From contig JABSQA010000003.1 of assembly GCA_013213825.1 (NCBI GenBank), positions 1 through 64,000 on the forward strand: a stretch of DNA of 64,000 nucleotides. Direction: 5' to 3'. Below the pieces are notes generated by a model, which worked only from the letters and a program-made list of their open reading frames with translations, was not told the origin of the DNA and searched no databases. Each line of letters begins with the position of its first letter. Within the stretch, counting starts at the first letter, position 1. Positions 11,138 through 20,831 of the stretch are shown here, piece by piece. The position numbers and the translations under genes were made by a program. The stretch comes from Henriciella sp. (GTDB lineage: Bacteria > Pseudomonadota > Alphaproteobacteria > Caulobacterales > Hyphomonadaceae).

Positions 11138-12397
11138 TTAGATATCTCTTGCCAGGCGAAGACCGGAAAACTGCCAGCGTTTTTCAGGGTGAAAGAAATT
11201 GCGATAGGTTGCACGGATATGATCATCTGGGGTCGCGCAGGAGCCCCCCCGCAGCACCATCTGCCCGCTCATGAATTTGCCATTATATTCCCCCACCGCG
11301 CCGGATGCGACGGTAAAGCCGGGATAAGGCGTGAATGGGCTGGCCATCCATTCCCAGACATCACCGAAATAATAGTTCTGATCTGCGGCCGTTTGGACTT
11401 GCGGTTGGTAATAGCCTGCGCCGGCAAACGTTCCCATGGGAGCGGTCTCGCGCGCGGCAATTTCCCATTCTTGCTCCGTCGGCAACCGAGCGTCTGCCCA
11501 AGTCGCGTATGCGTCGGCTTCATAGAAGCTAATGTGCGTGACTGGGGCTTCGAGATTGACCCTTTGTGGACCGGATAGGGTCATTGTGTGCCACTGGTCT
11601 TCACGTTTGTGCCAGTACAGCGGCGCTTGCCAGGCTTCCGCCTGTGCGCAGGCAAAGCCATCTGAAAGCCAATACTGGGGAGACTCATAACCCCCCGCCT
11701 TCATGAAGCTAAGCCACTCGCCATTTGTGACCGCGCGGCTGGCCAGCTCGAATGGACGAACAATGATGGGGTGCAGCGGAGTCTCACAATCGAATGCGAA
11801 CGCTTCGCCGTCATGCCCGATTTCGGTGACGACACCATCAAATGTGTTCCACACCAATGGCGCAGCTTCGAGATTTGCGGTCTGCAAGTTCACATCTGGC
11901 TTCAGCGCGGGTTGCAGCGGATTCTGCGCGAACAGGTGAAGAATATCGGTGAGCAAGAGCTCTTGATGTTGCTGCTCATGTGCAAGCCCGAGATCAAGCA
12001 AGTCGAGCGCCTCTGAATGGTCGCGGATCAGCGATTCCATTTGGGCGTCTACATGGCGCCGATAGGCAAACACCTCATCCAATGAAGGGCGCGTAAGCAA
12101 ACCGCGTTTGGCGCGCTCATGCCGCGTGCCGACAGCGTCATAATAGGAATTGAACAAGAAGCTGAAGCGGTCATGGAACCGTATTTTATCGCCAAAGATC
12201 GGGGCCAACATGAATTCTTCAAAGAACCAAGATGTGTGCGCTAAATGCCATTTGGCGGGGCTTGCATCCGGCATCGATTGCGCAGTGGCATCAGCATCGC
12301 TCAATGTCGACACCAATGCCATCGATTGCGCGCGGACGGCACGGTAGCGCTCGAGTTCAGATGGGGAGGAAACGCGCTTTTTTATCGGTTGTGCCAT
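11138..12397 (-). CDS. egtB: Ergothioneine biosynthesis protein EgtB
   Basis: ORF 419 aa; DinB-like [17 protein letters not shown] and FGE-sulfatase-like C-terminus [38 protein letters not shown]. Confidence 0.93.
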   Translation of the reverse strand: MAQPIKKRVSSPSELERYRAVRAQSMALVSTLSDADATAQSMPDASPAKWHLAHTSWFFEEFMLAPIFGDKIRFHDRFSFLFNSYYDAVGTRHERAKRGLLTRPSLDEVFAYRRHVDAQMESLIRDHSEALDLLDLGLAHEQQHQELLLTDILHLFAQNPLQPALKPDVNLQTANLEAAPLVWNTFDGVVTEIGHDGEAFAFDCETPLHPIIVRPFELASRAVTNGEWLSFMKAGGYESPQYWLSDGFACAQAEAWQAPLYWHKREDQWHTMTLSGPQRVNLEAPVTHISFYEADAYATWADARLPTEQEWEIAARETAPMGTFAGAGYYQPQVQTAADQNYYFGDVWEWMASPFTPYPGFTVASGAVGEYNGKFMSGQMVLRGGSCATPDDHIRATYRNFFHPEKRWQFSGLRLARDI

Positions 12398-12464
12398 ACG
12401 CGTTTGTTTCGCCTTTTACGTGTAGGGTCAACCGTGACTGATGACAGAAAGCGTCAGTAGCTCT

Positions 12465-13076
12465 TCACACTAATGTGTAGTCTGCCTGCGGGACATAAAG
12501 GCTTTGGCGGCGATGTCCCGTGAAGCTTTCATAAAGATGGAAGGCGTCGACGAGATAGGGTTCACTGCGCAGGATTTGAAAATCCTCACTCCAAGCCCGC
12601 ACGGCTTCAAGTGGGGATTGGTTGCAATAGGCGACCGTAATATGCGGCACAAATGGGTCTTGGCCGAGTGTGAGGCGAAACTGACGTGCGAGCTTGCGGC
12701 ATTGTTCCGCTAAGTCGCTGAGCGCGTCTGTCTCAGCCACTCTTGCATAAAGTGCGCGGGGTTCTTTGCGACCAACCCACCCGACACCGGACAGTTCCAA
12801 GGAAATGGCAGGCGCGCGTACAGTGTCTAACGCATCAGCGAGCTCGTGTGCGACTTCACCATCAACTTTGCCATAAAAACAAAGCGTTACGTGATAATGC
12901 TCGCGGCGGCGCCAGCGCGCGCCATAGACATCGACCCTCAAAGGTTCGAGGCGATCGGCGAGATCATCGGGGACGGGTAGGGCAGCGAATAAGCGGTGCA
13001 TGACAATTTCAGGGTGAACCTGATCAATGTTAAAACCAACAAGCCCGACCAAATCGGCCGGGTTTGCAAAACTCAA
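12465..13076 (-). CDS. thpR: RNA 2',3'-cyclic phosphodiesterase
   Basis: ORF 203 aa; HRLFAALPVPDDLADRLEPLR, HVTLCFYGKV and HITVAY. Confidence 0.87.
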   Translation of the reverse strand: MSFANPADLVGLVGFNIDQVHPEIVMHRLFAALPVPDDLADRLEPLRVDVYGARWRRREHYHVTLCFYGKVDGEVAHELADALDTVRAPAISLELSGVGWVGRKEPRALYARVAETDALSDLAEQCRKLARQFRLTLGQDPFVPHITVAYCNQSPLEAVRAWSEDFQILRSEPYLVDAFHLYESFTGHRRQSLYVPQADYTLV

Positions 13077-13090
13077 TATGAGGTCACGCT

Positions 13091-13423
13091 CTATCCTGCA
13101 AGAGCCTCGAGTTTCCCGAAATGCTCGGCTAGCAAATAGTAGAAAGTGACGCGAGATTTGTTCCCGCCTTCATCTTTCAATGCATCGCAAACCGTCGCGA
13201 TCGCGGCGTCTAGCTCATCATTGGTGTGCGCTAGAGACAGTTTCCCACGGCACCATTTCTCGCGCACGCGCTGTAACTCGGTGCTGTCTGAGCACGAAAC
13301 AAGTGAACTGTCCCGATTGCGCAGCGCGATGCCGAGGTGTCCGACAATCTTTTCTGCCGCGGCTTGATTATAGCCATTGGCGTATTTTTTGATGTTGTCT
13401 TCGTATTTTGAGGCGTCTGCCAT
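13091..13423 (-). CDS. DUF2853 family protein
   Basis: MADASKYEDNIKKYANGYNQAAAEKIVGHLGIALRNRDSSLVSCSD...; ATG at 13423 preceded by AAAGGGGAA. Confidence 0.8.
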   Translation of the reverse strand: MADASKYEDNIKKYANGYNQAAAEKIVGHLGIALRNRDSSLVSCSDSTELQRVREKWCRGKLSLAHTNDELDAAIATVCDALKDEGGNKSRVTFYYLLAEHFGKLEALAG

Positions 13424-13438
13424 TTGTATTCCCCTTTG

Positions 13439-13475
13439 TTGCGAGCGTTTCGTGTAATGGTTGAAACGCTCGCAA
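13439..13475. repeat. Perfect 13-bp inverted repeat in the leader of the DUF2853 gene
   Basis: TTGCGAGCGTTTC (13439-13451) / GAAACGCTCGCAA (13463-13475), 11-nt loop. Confidence 0.9.
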
Positions 13476-13528
13476 GAAAACTGCCTTCTGGCGGGGGTAA
13501 AGTCAAACGAGGACAGGCCTGTCATTGG

Positions 13529-14584
13529 TTAAGGACAGGGCGATGGTTGCTCTGCGTGGAGGGTGTTCACAGCCTCTTCTAACTCGTCGGTCCAGGGCAG
13601 ATCGAAGGCGTCGATACAGATTTCCAGCTGTTCCATTGTCGTGGCGCCAATAATCGTCGAGCCCATGAACGCGCGCGTATCGCAGAATTTTAGCGCCAGT
13701 TTGGTCGGGTCGATACCGTGCTTGTCGGCCAATGCGAGATAGGACTCTGTCGCCCGCAATCCTTGCGGGCTTTCATAACGCTGCAAGCGCTGAAACAGTT
13801 CTTTGCGTGAGCCTTTCGGCAACGCGCCATTGCGGTACTTGCCGGTTAAATAGCCTTGTGCCAGCGGTGAATAGGCCAATAAGCTGATCTCTTCCCGGAC
13901 ACACACCTCTTCCAGGCCACCATCTTCGAAAGTTCGATTGACGAGATTGTAGGCATTTTGAATGGAGGCCATGCGCGGGAGTGCACGGGCATTGCTTTCT
14001 GCCAAAAACCGCATGACCCCAAATGGGGTTTCATTCGAAACGCCGACATGACGAATGCGCCCGGCTTTTACATGCGCGTCTAGATGCGACAGGATTTCCT
14101 CAAACGGTTCGTACGGATACCCGTAAGCCTTTGAATCTATTTTGTTTCCAAACATTGACGTAGGACGGGCTGGCCAATGTAATTGGTACAGGTCGATATA
14201 GTCGGTTTGCAGCCTTTTCAGGCTTTTCATCACGGCTTCATCGACTTGGTCCTTGGTGTGACGCGTCCAAGTGACATCGGCATCACGCGTCCATAGCTGT
14301 TTGGATAGGCCGGCGATTTTGGTTGCGAGAATGACCTCCTGACGGCGGCCCGTCTTTTGAAACCAGGTGCCGATAATGCGCTCAGTTGACCCTTGGGTTT
14401 CGGCTCTGGGCGGTACCGAATACATTTCCGCAGTGTCCCAAAAATCGACCCCCCGATCCATGGCATAGTCCATTTGGGCGTGGCCTTCAGCTTCTGTATT
14501 TTGCTCGCCCCATGTCATGGTGCCGAGACAACAAGAGCTGACCATCAAATCTGTACGCCCCAAGCGCCGTCGCTCAATCGTCAT
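13529..14584 (-). CDS. Aldo/keto reductase (Tas-like)
   Basis: ORF 351 aa; MTIERRRLGRTDLMVSSCCLGTMTWGEQNTEAEGHAQMDYAMDRGVDFWDTAEMY. Confidence 0.92.
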   Translation of the reverse strand: MTIERRRLGRTDLMVSSCCLGTMTWGEQNTEAEGHAQMDYAMDRGVDFWDTAEMYSVPPRAETQGSTERIIGTWFQKTGRRQEVILATKIAGLSKQLWTRDADVTWTRHTKDQVDEAVMKSLKRLQTDYIDLYQLHWPARPTSMFGNKIDSKAYGYPYEPFEEILSHLDAHVKAGRIRHVGVSNETPFGVMRFLAESNARALPRMASIQNAYNLVNRTFEDGGLEEVCVREEISLLAYSPLAQGYLTGKYRNGALPKGSRKELFQRLQRYESPQGLRATESYLALADKHGIDPTKLALKFCDTRAFMGSTIIGATTMEQLEICIDAFDLPWTDELEEAVNTLHAEQPSPCP

Positions 14585-14730
14585 AGGAATTTCCTCATTA
14601 CTTGATCGCTAAAACCGATAGGCACGGAATCTTGTCCTGACCAGCCGGTTGTTCTTGAAAAGCGATAAAAAAGAGCACATAATATAGGCAATCCGTGCGC
14701 TCGTGTGCGGGCCTTTGAAAAGAGGAAGAA

Positions 14731-15495
14731 ATGAACCAATTCAATACGTCTGCGGCGCATGGCCGGACAATGGATGCCAGCGTCAATGAGGGCCTCCGCT
14801 CGTTCATGCTTGGCGTCTACAATAAACTGGCTCTTGGCATCGCCCTGTCCGGTATTATTGCTTATGTCGCGGGATCTGTCGCACCGATTAGCATGGCGAT
14901 CTATACGCCACCGCTGACCTATATCGTTATGTTCGCCCCTGTCGCGCTCATCTTTGGCTCCATGTTCTTGATGAAAAATCCCAGCCCAACGGGCAGTGCG
15001 ATTCTCTATTGGGCGATTGTTGTCGCACTCGGCCTGTCCATGGGGGTCTACTTCCTGATGGCAAATCTTGGCCTTGGTGGCATGTCGCATTTCGTCATCA
15101 CCAAAGCTTTCTTGGCGACGGCAGCGACCTTTGCAGGCCTCTCTCTGTTTGGTTATACGACAAAGCGTGACCTGGGTCCGATCGGCACATTCGCCATTAT
15201 GGGACTTTGGGCGACATTCATTATCGGCCTGTTATTCTTCATCCTGCCGATGATTTTCCCAAGCATACCATTCTTTGAATTCGGTAGCCCGATGCAGCTG
15301 ATCATTTCCGGTGGCTTTGCGCTCTTCTCTGCCATCTTGGTCGCTTGGAACACGCAATCTTTGAAGGAAACCTATTTCCAGCTGGGCGGTGACCAGCGGG
15401 GAATGGCCGTCGCAACCAATATCGGCGCGCTGAACTTCTTCATCTATTTCGTCAACATTTTCCAATTCTTCCTGTCGCTCTTGTCCAGCGACTAA
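14731..15495 (+). CDS. Bax inhibitor-1/YccA family protein
   Basis: ORF 254 aa; seven hydrophobic segments; LRSFMLGVYNKLALGIALSGIIAY, FEFGSPMQLIISGGFALFSAILVAWNTQSLKETY. Confidence 0.92.
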   Translation: MNQFNTSAAHGRTMDASVNEGLRSFMLGVYNKLALGIALSGIIAYVAGSVAPISMAIYTPPLTYIVMFAPVALIFGSMFLMKNPSPTGSAILYWAIVVALGLSMGVYFLMANLGLGGMSHFVITKAFLATAATFAGLSLFGYTTKRDLGPIGTFAIMGLWATFIIGLLFFILPMIFPSIPFFEFGSPMQLIISGGFALFSAILVAWNTQSLKETYFQLGGDQRGMAVATNIGALNFFIYFVNIFQFFLSLLSSD

Positions 15496-15520
15496 TCTCA
15501 GATTGGATCTGTTTTGAAGA

Positions 15521-15550
15521 AGCCCCGGCCAATTGGTCGGGGCTTTTTTG
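15521..15550 (+). terminator. Rho-independent terminator after the Bax inhibitor-1 gene
   Basis: AGCCCCGGCC-AATT-GGTCGGGGCT followed by TTTTT. Confidence 0.88.
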
Positions 15551-15580
15551 ATGTTGCCTCTTGCAGTGCCGAATGACTTG

Positions 15581-15595
15581 GAACATTATGGCAAC
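15581..15595. promoter_or_regulatory. Candidate LexA (SOS) box upstream of mmcB
   Basis: GAAC-ATTATGG-CAAC, one mismatch to the alphaproteobacterial GAAC-N7-GAAC pattern, 17 bp before the mmcB ATG. Confidence 0.45.
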
Positions 15596-15611
15596 AAACT
15601 GGGAGGCAATC

Positions 15612-16043
15612 ATGCAGGCAGAGACACTCGACCCTGGCGCGGCTGAGATCGCACGTGGCGTGTTAAGGCTCCTGCATGATTATGGCTTTGCTGGCGTCAC
15701 CGAGATGACTTTGGCCAATGGTCGCCGCGCGGATGTGGCTGCGATTGGGCCAGGAGGCGAGATTTCGATTGTCGAGATTAAATCCTCTGTCGCCGATTTT
15801 CGCAGCGATCAAAAATGGCCGGAATATCGTCCTTTTTGCGATCGGTTTTACTTCGCCGTGAGCCAAGGGTTTCCGCAGGAGCTGATTCCTGAAGACACAG
15901 GATTGATCATTGCTGACGCCTATGGCGGGGCGGTCATACGCGAGCCGGATATTGAGAAGCTCGCAGCAGCTCGCCGCAAGGCCGTGACATTGCGATTTGC
16001 GCGGTTGGCCGCGACGCGTTTATGTCAACCGGCCTTGGCCTGA
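15612..16043 (+). CDS. mmcB: MmcB family DNA repair protein
   Basis: ATG at 15612 after GGGAGG; ARGVLRLLHDYGFAGVTEMTLANGRRADVAAIGPGGEISIVEIKSSVADFRSDQKWPEYRPFCDRFYFAV. Confidence 0.9.
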   Translation: MQAETLDPGAAEIARGVLRLLHDYGFAGVTEMTLANGRRADVAAIGPGGEISIVEIKSSVADFRSDQKWPEYRPFCDRFYFAVSQGFPQELIPEDTGLIIADAYGGAVIREPDIEKLAAARRKAVTLRFARLAATRLCQPALA

Positions 16044-16099
16044 AGATTGTCTGATATGCGGACTGGACTCTCCCTCTATCTGGACCTAGCTGCTGCGCT

Positions 16100-16537
16100 A
16101 TGAGCCATGCTTATCCCCTTGGAAAAACCGCCCGTGATGCGCTGAAAAATGCGCAGGCGGCGGCCCGCACGCGGTACGAAGCTGAGGAATTGGCTGAAAA
16201 CGTCGCGATTGCGTCTTTGGAAACGGAGTGGATTACACCAGCGGAGAAGGATCTCGCGAAAATTCTCGAACAGGCTGAGACCAATCCCGGTCATGGCTTC
16301 GTTCAGAATTACGAGGATGGGGCTGGCAATACCGTCCTGGCGGTGACCTATTGGAAACTTGCGAAAACGCCTAAAAAGCCAAAGCCTAAACCGCGACCGA
16401 TTCAAGATCCGGATCCCAATCAAGAAGATCACACAGACGATCTATATTTCAAATCGGGCCGAACGAAAAAAAGCCGACGCAAACGCTTTGTCGATCCTAA
16501 TCAAATGGATTTGTTCGGGGCCGCGAAAGACGATTAA
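16100..16537 (+). CDS. Hypothetical protein with C-terminal QMDLF (clamp-binding-like) motif
   Basis: ORF 145 aa; Lys/Pro-rich linker, ends RKRFVDPNQMDLFGAAKDD. Confidence 0.75.
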   Translation: MSHAYPLGKTARDALKNAQAAARTRYEAEELAENVAIASLETEWITPAEKDLAKILEQAETNPGHGFVQNYEDGAGNTVLAVTYWKLAKTPKKPKPKPRPIQDPDPNQEDHTDDLYFKSGRTKKSRRKRFVDPNQMDLFGAAKDD

Positions 16538-17100
16538 GCGGGCTTGAAGGTGAGCGCGACACCATTGTTACAATAGCGCAAGCCGGTTGGCGCCGGTCCA
16601 TCATTGAAAACATGGCCATGATGACCGCCACACCGGGCGCAATGATACTCCGTGCGCGTCATCCAGAGTTTATTGTCTTCCTTAAAACCAAGCGTCCCTG
16701 GAATGTAGTCGTAGAAGCTCGGCCAACCGGTTCCGCTATTATACTTCGTGTCGCTTTCGAAGATGGCTAAGTCGCAGCCGGCACAATGAAACACGCCTTT
16801 TCGCTTTTCATCATTGAGCGGTGATGTGAAGGCCCGTTCGGTCGCTTCTTCACGCAACACCCGAAAAGCAAGAGGATCCAATCTTTGCTTCCATTCCTCT
16901 TCCGTGAGCGTCCGCCACTCACTGCCCGAGAAATCGGTCACAGCCGTGTCGGCAAATGCCTTACCGCCATTGCCCGCGCCTGAACAGGCGGTGATCAGCG
17001 CCGCTGGCGCCGCCAAAAGGAAGGCGCGACGCGGCATGAACATCATCTTGTCTCTCATCATAATCTTCAAATAAGTCGTCCGCGCGAGAGGTCTACTCAC
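16534..17100 (-). CDS. msrB: Peptide-methionine (R)-S-oxide reductase, exported/lipoprotein form (true start probably downstream of 17100)
   Basis: GVFHCAGCDLAIFESDTKYNSGTGWPSFYDYI...YHCARCGGHHGHVFNDGPAPTGLRYCNNG; N-terminal RRAFLLAAPAALITAC. Confidence 0.93.
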   Translation of the reverse strand: MSRPLARTTYLKIMMRDKMMFMPRRAFLLAAPAALITACSGAGNGGKAFADTAVTDFSGSEWRTLTEEEWKQRLDPLAFRVLREEATERAFTSPLNDEKRKGVFHCAGCDLAIFESDTKYNSGTGWPSFYDYIPGTLGFKEDNKLWMTRTEYHCARCGGHHGHVFNDGPAPTGLRYCNNGVALTFKPA

Positions 17101-17219
17101 GATGACCTCAATTTCCTGTTAGGCAGCGGCTGCAAAACGTCGCGATTGCCTCTCGCAAAATAAAGCATTTGCGATTAGGGAGCGGGAGCCTTTGAGACGA
17201 ACATATTGCGAGAGATCTA

Positions 17220-17480
17220 ATGACTGAGCCGATGAATGACAATTTGAGCGAAACCGCCCGCGACAAGCTGCGTCTGACGGTTGAACGCATTGAACGGCTT
17301 GAGGAAGAGAAGAAAGAAATCGCTGAGCAGATCAAAGAAGTTTATGGCGAAGCCAAAGCGCTGGGCTATGACACCAAGGCGTTGCGCACGGTGGTCAAAC
17401 TGCGCAAGCAAGATCGTCAGGAACGCCAAGAACAAGAAGCGATTTTGGAAGTCTATCTCGACGCGCTTGGCGAACTCTAA
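17220..17480 (+). CDS. gapR: DUF2312 / GapR family nucleoid-associated protein
   Basis: [51 protein letters not shown]. Confidence 0.93.
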   Translation: MTEPMNDNLSETARDKLRLTVERIERLEEEKKEIAEQIKEVYGEAKALGYDTKALRTVVKLRKQDRQERQEQEAILEVYLDALGEL

Positions 17481-17524
17481 GCCTGACGCTTGATTAACCG
17501 TGTCGGAACCCCGTAGATAAGGGC

Positions 17525-18010
17525 ATGCCGCGCGACGTTGACGAAAAAAAGAAACGCAAAGCTCTGCGGAAGATCCGCAAGGCGGCGATGTTGGCTGAGC
17601 AAGGCTTAGGCCCGCCCCTTTCTGATTGGGAAAAGCAGTTTTTAGAGGAAGTTGAAGAGCGGATAGAAACTTACGGTTCGGCCTTTCATGATCCTGAGAA
17701 AGGCGCAGCTGATGAAGCGCTTTCCTCCTTGCAGCACATCAAATTGCGCGAAATTGACAAAAAAGCACGCGGCAAGGCCAAGTCTGGGTTCGGGGCCAAA
17801 GGCGGCTTTAAGCGCAGAACCGCGCCGCGCGTTCGCCAAATCGACGAGGACGTTGAAGACACATCGCCACCGCCGACTCGATCCAGCACGCCTCAACTGG
17901 TCCGTGCCAGCGACATGCCATCAAACGAGCCCGCACCAACGGAGCGTACGCCCCGCCCAAAATCCCGTCCGAATCTGAAAGTGATCAAAGGTGGTGCAGA
18001 TCGCGATTAA
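17525..18010 (+). CDS. Hypothetical charged protein
   Basis: ORF 161 aa directly after gapR; helical N-terminus and low-complexity Pro/Arg C-terminus ending RPNLKVIKGGADRD. Confidence 0.65.
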   Translation: MPRDVDEKKKRKALRKIRKAAMLAEQGLGPPLSDWEKQFLEEVEERIETYGSAFHDPEKGAADEALSSLQHIKLREIDKKARGKAKSGFGAKGGFKRRTAPRVRQIDEDVEDTSPPPTRSSTPQLVRASDMPSNEPAPTERTPRPKSRPNLKVIKGGADRD

Positions 18011-18064
18011 TCCATATTGTATATTAGTGCGTATAGAAAATAAACACGTCTAGGAATCCGCTTT

Positions 18065-18919
18065 ATGAAAACCGTCGTCATCACCGGCGCCTCGACCGGC
18101 ATTGGCCGCAGTGCCGCAGAACATTTGGCCGCGAAAGGCTGGCAAGTCTTTGCCGGTATTCGCAAACCGGAAGACGGTGAGGCGCTCCTCGCAGCGGATG
18201 AACGGATCAAGCCAATCTTGTTAGACCTGACCACTCCGGAGCAGGTCGACGCTGCGGTGGATACGATCCGCGCAGCCTTGTCCGGCCAAAAGCTGGCGGG
18301 CTTGGTCAATAATGCCGGGATCGCCAATATGGGGCCCTTGGCGGTACAGCCGCTTGACCAATTCAAATCGCATTTTGACGTCAATGTTTTTGGATTATTA
18401 CGCGCCAGCCAAGCCTTCGTACCATTGCTGGGTATGGACGAGTCGCTGAACGGTCCGGGTGGCCGGATCATCAATATTACCAGCGTTGGCGGACGCCTCG
18501 CTTCGCCTTTCCTTGGTGCATATACAGCCACCAAGCATGCGGTCGAAAGCATGACAGACAGTTTGCGCCGAGAGCTCGTCATTTTCGGCATCGACGCGAT
18601 CGCGATTGGGCCCGGTGCAGTCAAGACGCCGATATGGGATAAAGCTGAAGCGGATAATAGCTCCAACCCTTATTCCAATTCCCCTTGGGCAGCGCCAATC
18701 GAAAAGTTTAGCGAGACCATGTTAGAGGGCGGGCGTACCGGGTTAGATCCATCGATCATTGCGGAAACGATCGAAACCGCATTGACCGCGGCCAAGCCCA
18801 AAGCGCGTTATGCACCGGTGCCCGACAAATTGACCAATTTCACCTTGCCCATGTTGCTCCCCAAGCGCGTTGTCGATGGCTTCTTCTGGAAACGTTTTGG
18901 GATGACGCCGAAATCCTAA
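18065..18919 (+). CDS. SDR family oxidoreductase
   Basis: ORF 284 aa; VVITGASTGIGRSAAEHLA, NNAG, YTATKHAVE. Confidence 0.93.
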   Translation: MKTVVITGASTGIGRSAAEHLAAKGWQVFAGIRKPEDGEALLAADERIKPILLDLTTPEQVDAAVDTIRAALSGQKLAGLVNNAGIANMGPLAVQPLDQFKSHFDVNVFGLLRASQAFVPLLGMDESLNGPGGRIINITSVGGRLASPFLGAYTATKHAVESMTDSLRRELVIFGIDAIAIGPGAVKTPIWDKAEADNSSNPYSNSPWAAPIEKFSETMLEGGRTGLDPSIIAETIETALTAAKPKARYAPVPDKLTNFTLPMLLPKRVVDGFFWKRFGMTPKS

Positions 18920-19380
18920 GCCTTGTGATAGGGCAAACCGGCTTGCAAGCTGACAGCGCGATAGAGTTGTTCGGTCAGCATCACTTTGACCAAACGATGG
19001 GGCCAGGTTTGCGGGCCAAAGGCCAATGTCTCTGGGCAGGCAGCGCGTACCGCGTCTGAATAGCCTTCCGCCCCGCCGACTACAAAACAAAGCTGTCCCA
19101 TTCCATCATCGCGCCATTTGGCGATCTGGCTAGAAAGCTTCATCGAGCTCCATTGAGGACCATGCTCGTCCAATCGAACCACTTTCGCCCCGCTCGGTAG
19201 CGCGGCGAGTAGACGCTCACCTTCAGCCTGCAGGCCTCCACCACTGGCTAAATCGATGAGTTTCAGAGATCGCAGTCCAATGCCCGGGCCTGCTTTGTTG
19301 AAGCGGCCAACATAGTCATCCACCATATCCTTTTCCGGACCGCTTTTCAGCTTTCCGATAGAAATCAAACGAATGTGCAT
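18916..19380 (-). CDS. rlmH: 23S rRNA (pseudouridine1915-N3)-methyltransferase RlmH
   Basis: MHIRLISIGKLKSGPEKDMVDDYVGRF...CFVVGGAEGYSDAVR...WPHRLVKVMLTEQLYRAVSLQAGLPYHKA. Confidence 0.95.
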   Translation of the reverse strand: MHIRLISIGKLKSGPEKDMVDDYVGRFNKAGPGIGLRSLKLIDLASGGGLQAEGERLLAALPSGAKVVRLDEHGPQWSSMKLSSQIAKWRDDGMGQLCFVVGGAEGYSDAVRAACPETLAFGPQTWPHRLVKVMLTEQLYRAVSLQAGLPYHKA

Positions 19381-19398
19381 GAGGCGGCGCTGCGGCGC

Positions 19399-19848
19399 TT
19401 ACACGTCAGACGGACGGTGACCGCTATCACCCGCCCATATCTTTTCCAGATTGTAAAAGGCGCGCACTTCAGGACGGAAAAGGTGAACAATCACGTCGCC
19501 CAAGTCGATCAGAACCCAATCGGCATTTGGCAGGCCTTCAAGCTTCGGCGACTGACCCGTTTTCTCCTTCACCTTCTGCGCCAGATGATCCGCAATTGCG
19601 CTCACATGCCGGGCTGAGCGACCGGATGCGATGATCATAATATCTGCGAGTGAGGATTTTTCCGTTAGATCAATAACGGTCAAGTCTTCGGCTTTGTCAT
19701 CTTCCAAAGAGGCGATGATGATGTCTGAGAACGCGCGGATGTCTTCAATCGTCGCAGCGCGGGCCGAATTTGTCTCAGTTTTTACAGCGGGCAGGGCGAA
19801 GCTCCATAGGGTTGTTTGTGTGATCAACTTAACATGCGTCGCGAGCAT
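19399..19848 (-). CDS. rsfS: Ribosome silencing factor
   Basis: SLEDDKAEDLTVIDLTEKSSLADIMIIASGRSARHVSAIADHLAQKVKE...DWVLIDLGDVIVHLFRPEVRAFYNLEKIW. Confidence 0.93.
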   Translation of the reverse strand: MLATHVKLITQTTLWSFALPAVKTETNSARAATIEDIRAFSDIIIASLEDDKAEDLTVIDLTEKSSLADIMIIASGRSARHVSAIADHLAQKVKEKTGQSPKLEGLPNADWVLIDLGDVIVHLFRPEVRAFYNLEKIWAGDSGHRPSDV

Positions 19849-19964
19849 GGCCTAGGGTGAATCCGCAACAGTGACTGGGAATCTGTAATTGTTGCACCGC
19901 GGCGTATGCAGTTACAGTCCACAATCCGCTTGCCACACAATGCTCCTGTTTTTAGCGTCTCGCC

Positions 19965-20822
19965 ATGCCTTGGCGAAGAATTCTCTTTGGTTTTGTTGCA
20001 ACCTTTATACTCGGTGTGAGCGTAGCGATATTCGTACTCGCGCACCGTACCCCGGACGCGCAGGTGCGGACCGAGATCTATCGAGGTGTTTATCTCACGG
20101 TCGAAGACCTACCGGAGACGCATGAAGCGCGTGGCAAGGTCATGATTGTCGAGGTACACTGGGATACGCCGGGGGTTCGGATTGAAAACCGCCCGTTCGA
20201 TTTTGATGTCCGCTCAGATGATCCGACCGGTGCACATTATAAGTTGCAATTCGCAGATGCGGCTTTGTGGCGGAGTGGGGCTGCTGTGTTGATGAATACG
20301 TGCTTGTTTCATCCCGGATCTATCACCAGCGCAATACCTGGAAAAGCGGTACGATCAATAGAAACAATGGTCGTGGATGGCGAGGTATCTCATCTGCATG
20401 AGCATTCTTATCTGCTCTATTGGGATGCCGCCATGGCGGCTGAATTTTTGCTCGAAAAACCTCCCAGTGCTGACAGTTTAGATCGCGCGACGCTTGGGCT
20501 CGGCGTGCAGGGCGTACAAGTGAGAAATAATCAACCCGTGCCAATCGCTCTGAGCAGTGTGGACGAAGTTTTTGCGCGAACATTTATCGGCATAGATCCG
20601 GAGGCGCGTGTCCTTTACTTAATGGCATTCGAGCATGTGTCGGGGCACTATATGATAGATCGCGCGGTCAGAGCAGGCGTCGTTTTTGGTGGGCAGCTCG
20701 ATTCCGGCAGTTCCACCAATATGCTGATTGGTCCCGATGCGCGCGGCGTCGGCGCCCATAGTGGCATCCGCAATCTTCGACCTCTTGGTCCTTATATGAT
20801 GATTTTTGCGGACCCTCTTTGA
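19965..20822 (+). CDS. Phosphodiester glycosidase (NAGPA)-like exported protein
   Basis: N-terminal TM; RTFIGIDPEARVLYLMAFE...GVVFGGQLDSGSSTNMLIG...IRNLRPLGPYMMIF pattern. Confidence 0.5.
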   Translation: MPWRRILFGFVATFILGVSVAIFVLAHRTPDAQVRTEIYRGVYLTVEDLPETHEARGKVMIVEVHWDTPGVRIENRPFDFDVRSDDPTGAHYKLQFADAALWRSGAAVLMNTCLFHPGSITSAIPGKAVRSIETMVVDGEVSHLHEHSYLLYWDAAMAAEFLLEKPPSADSLDRATLGLGVQGVQVRNNQPVPIALSSVDEVFARTFIGIDPEARVLYLMAFEHVSGHYMIDRAVRAGVVFGGQLDSGSSTNMLIGPDARGVGAHSGIRNLRPLGPYMMIFADPL

Positions 20823-20831
20823 GGCCGAAAC

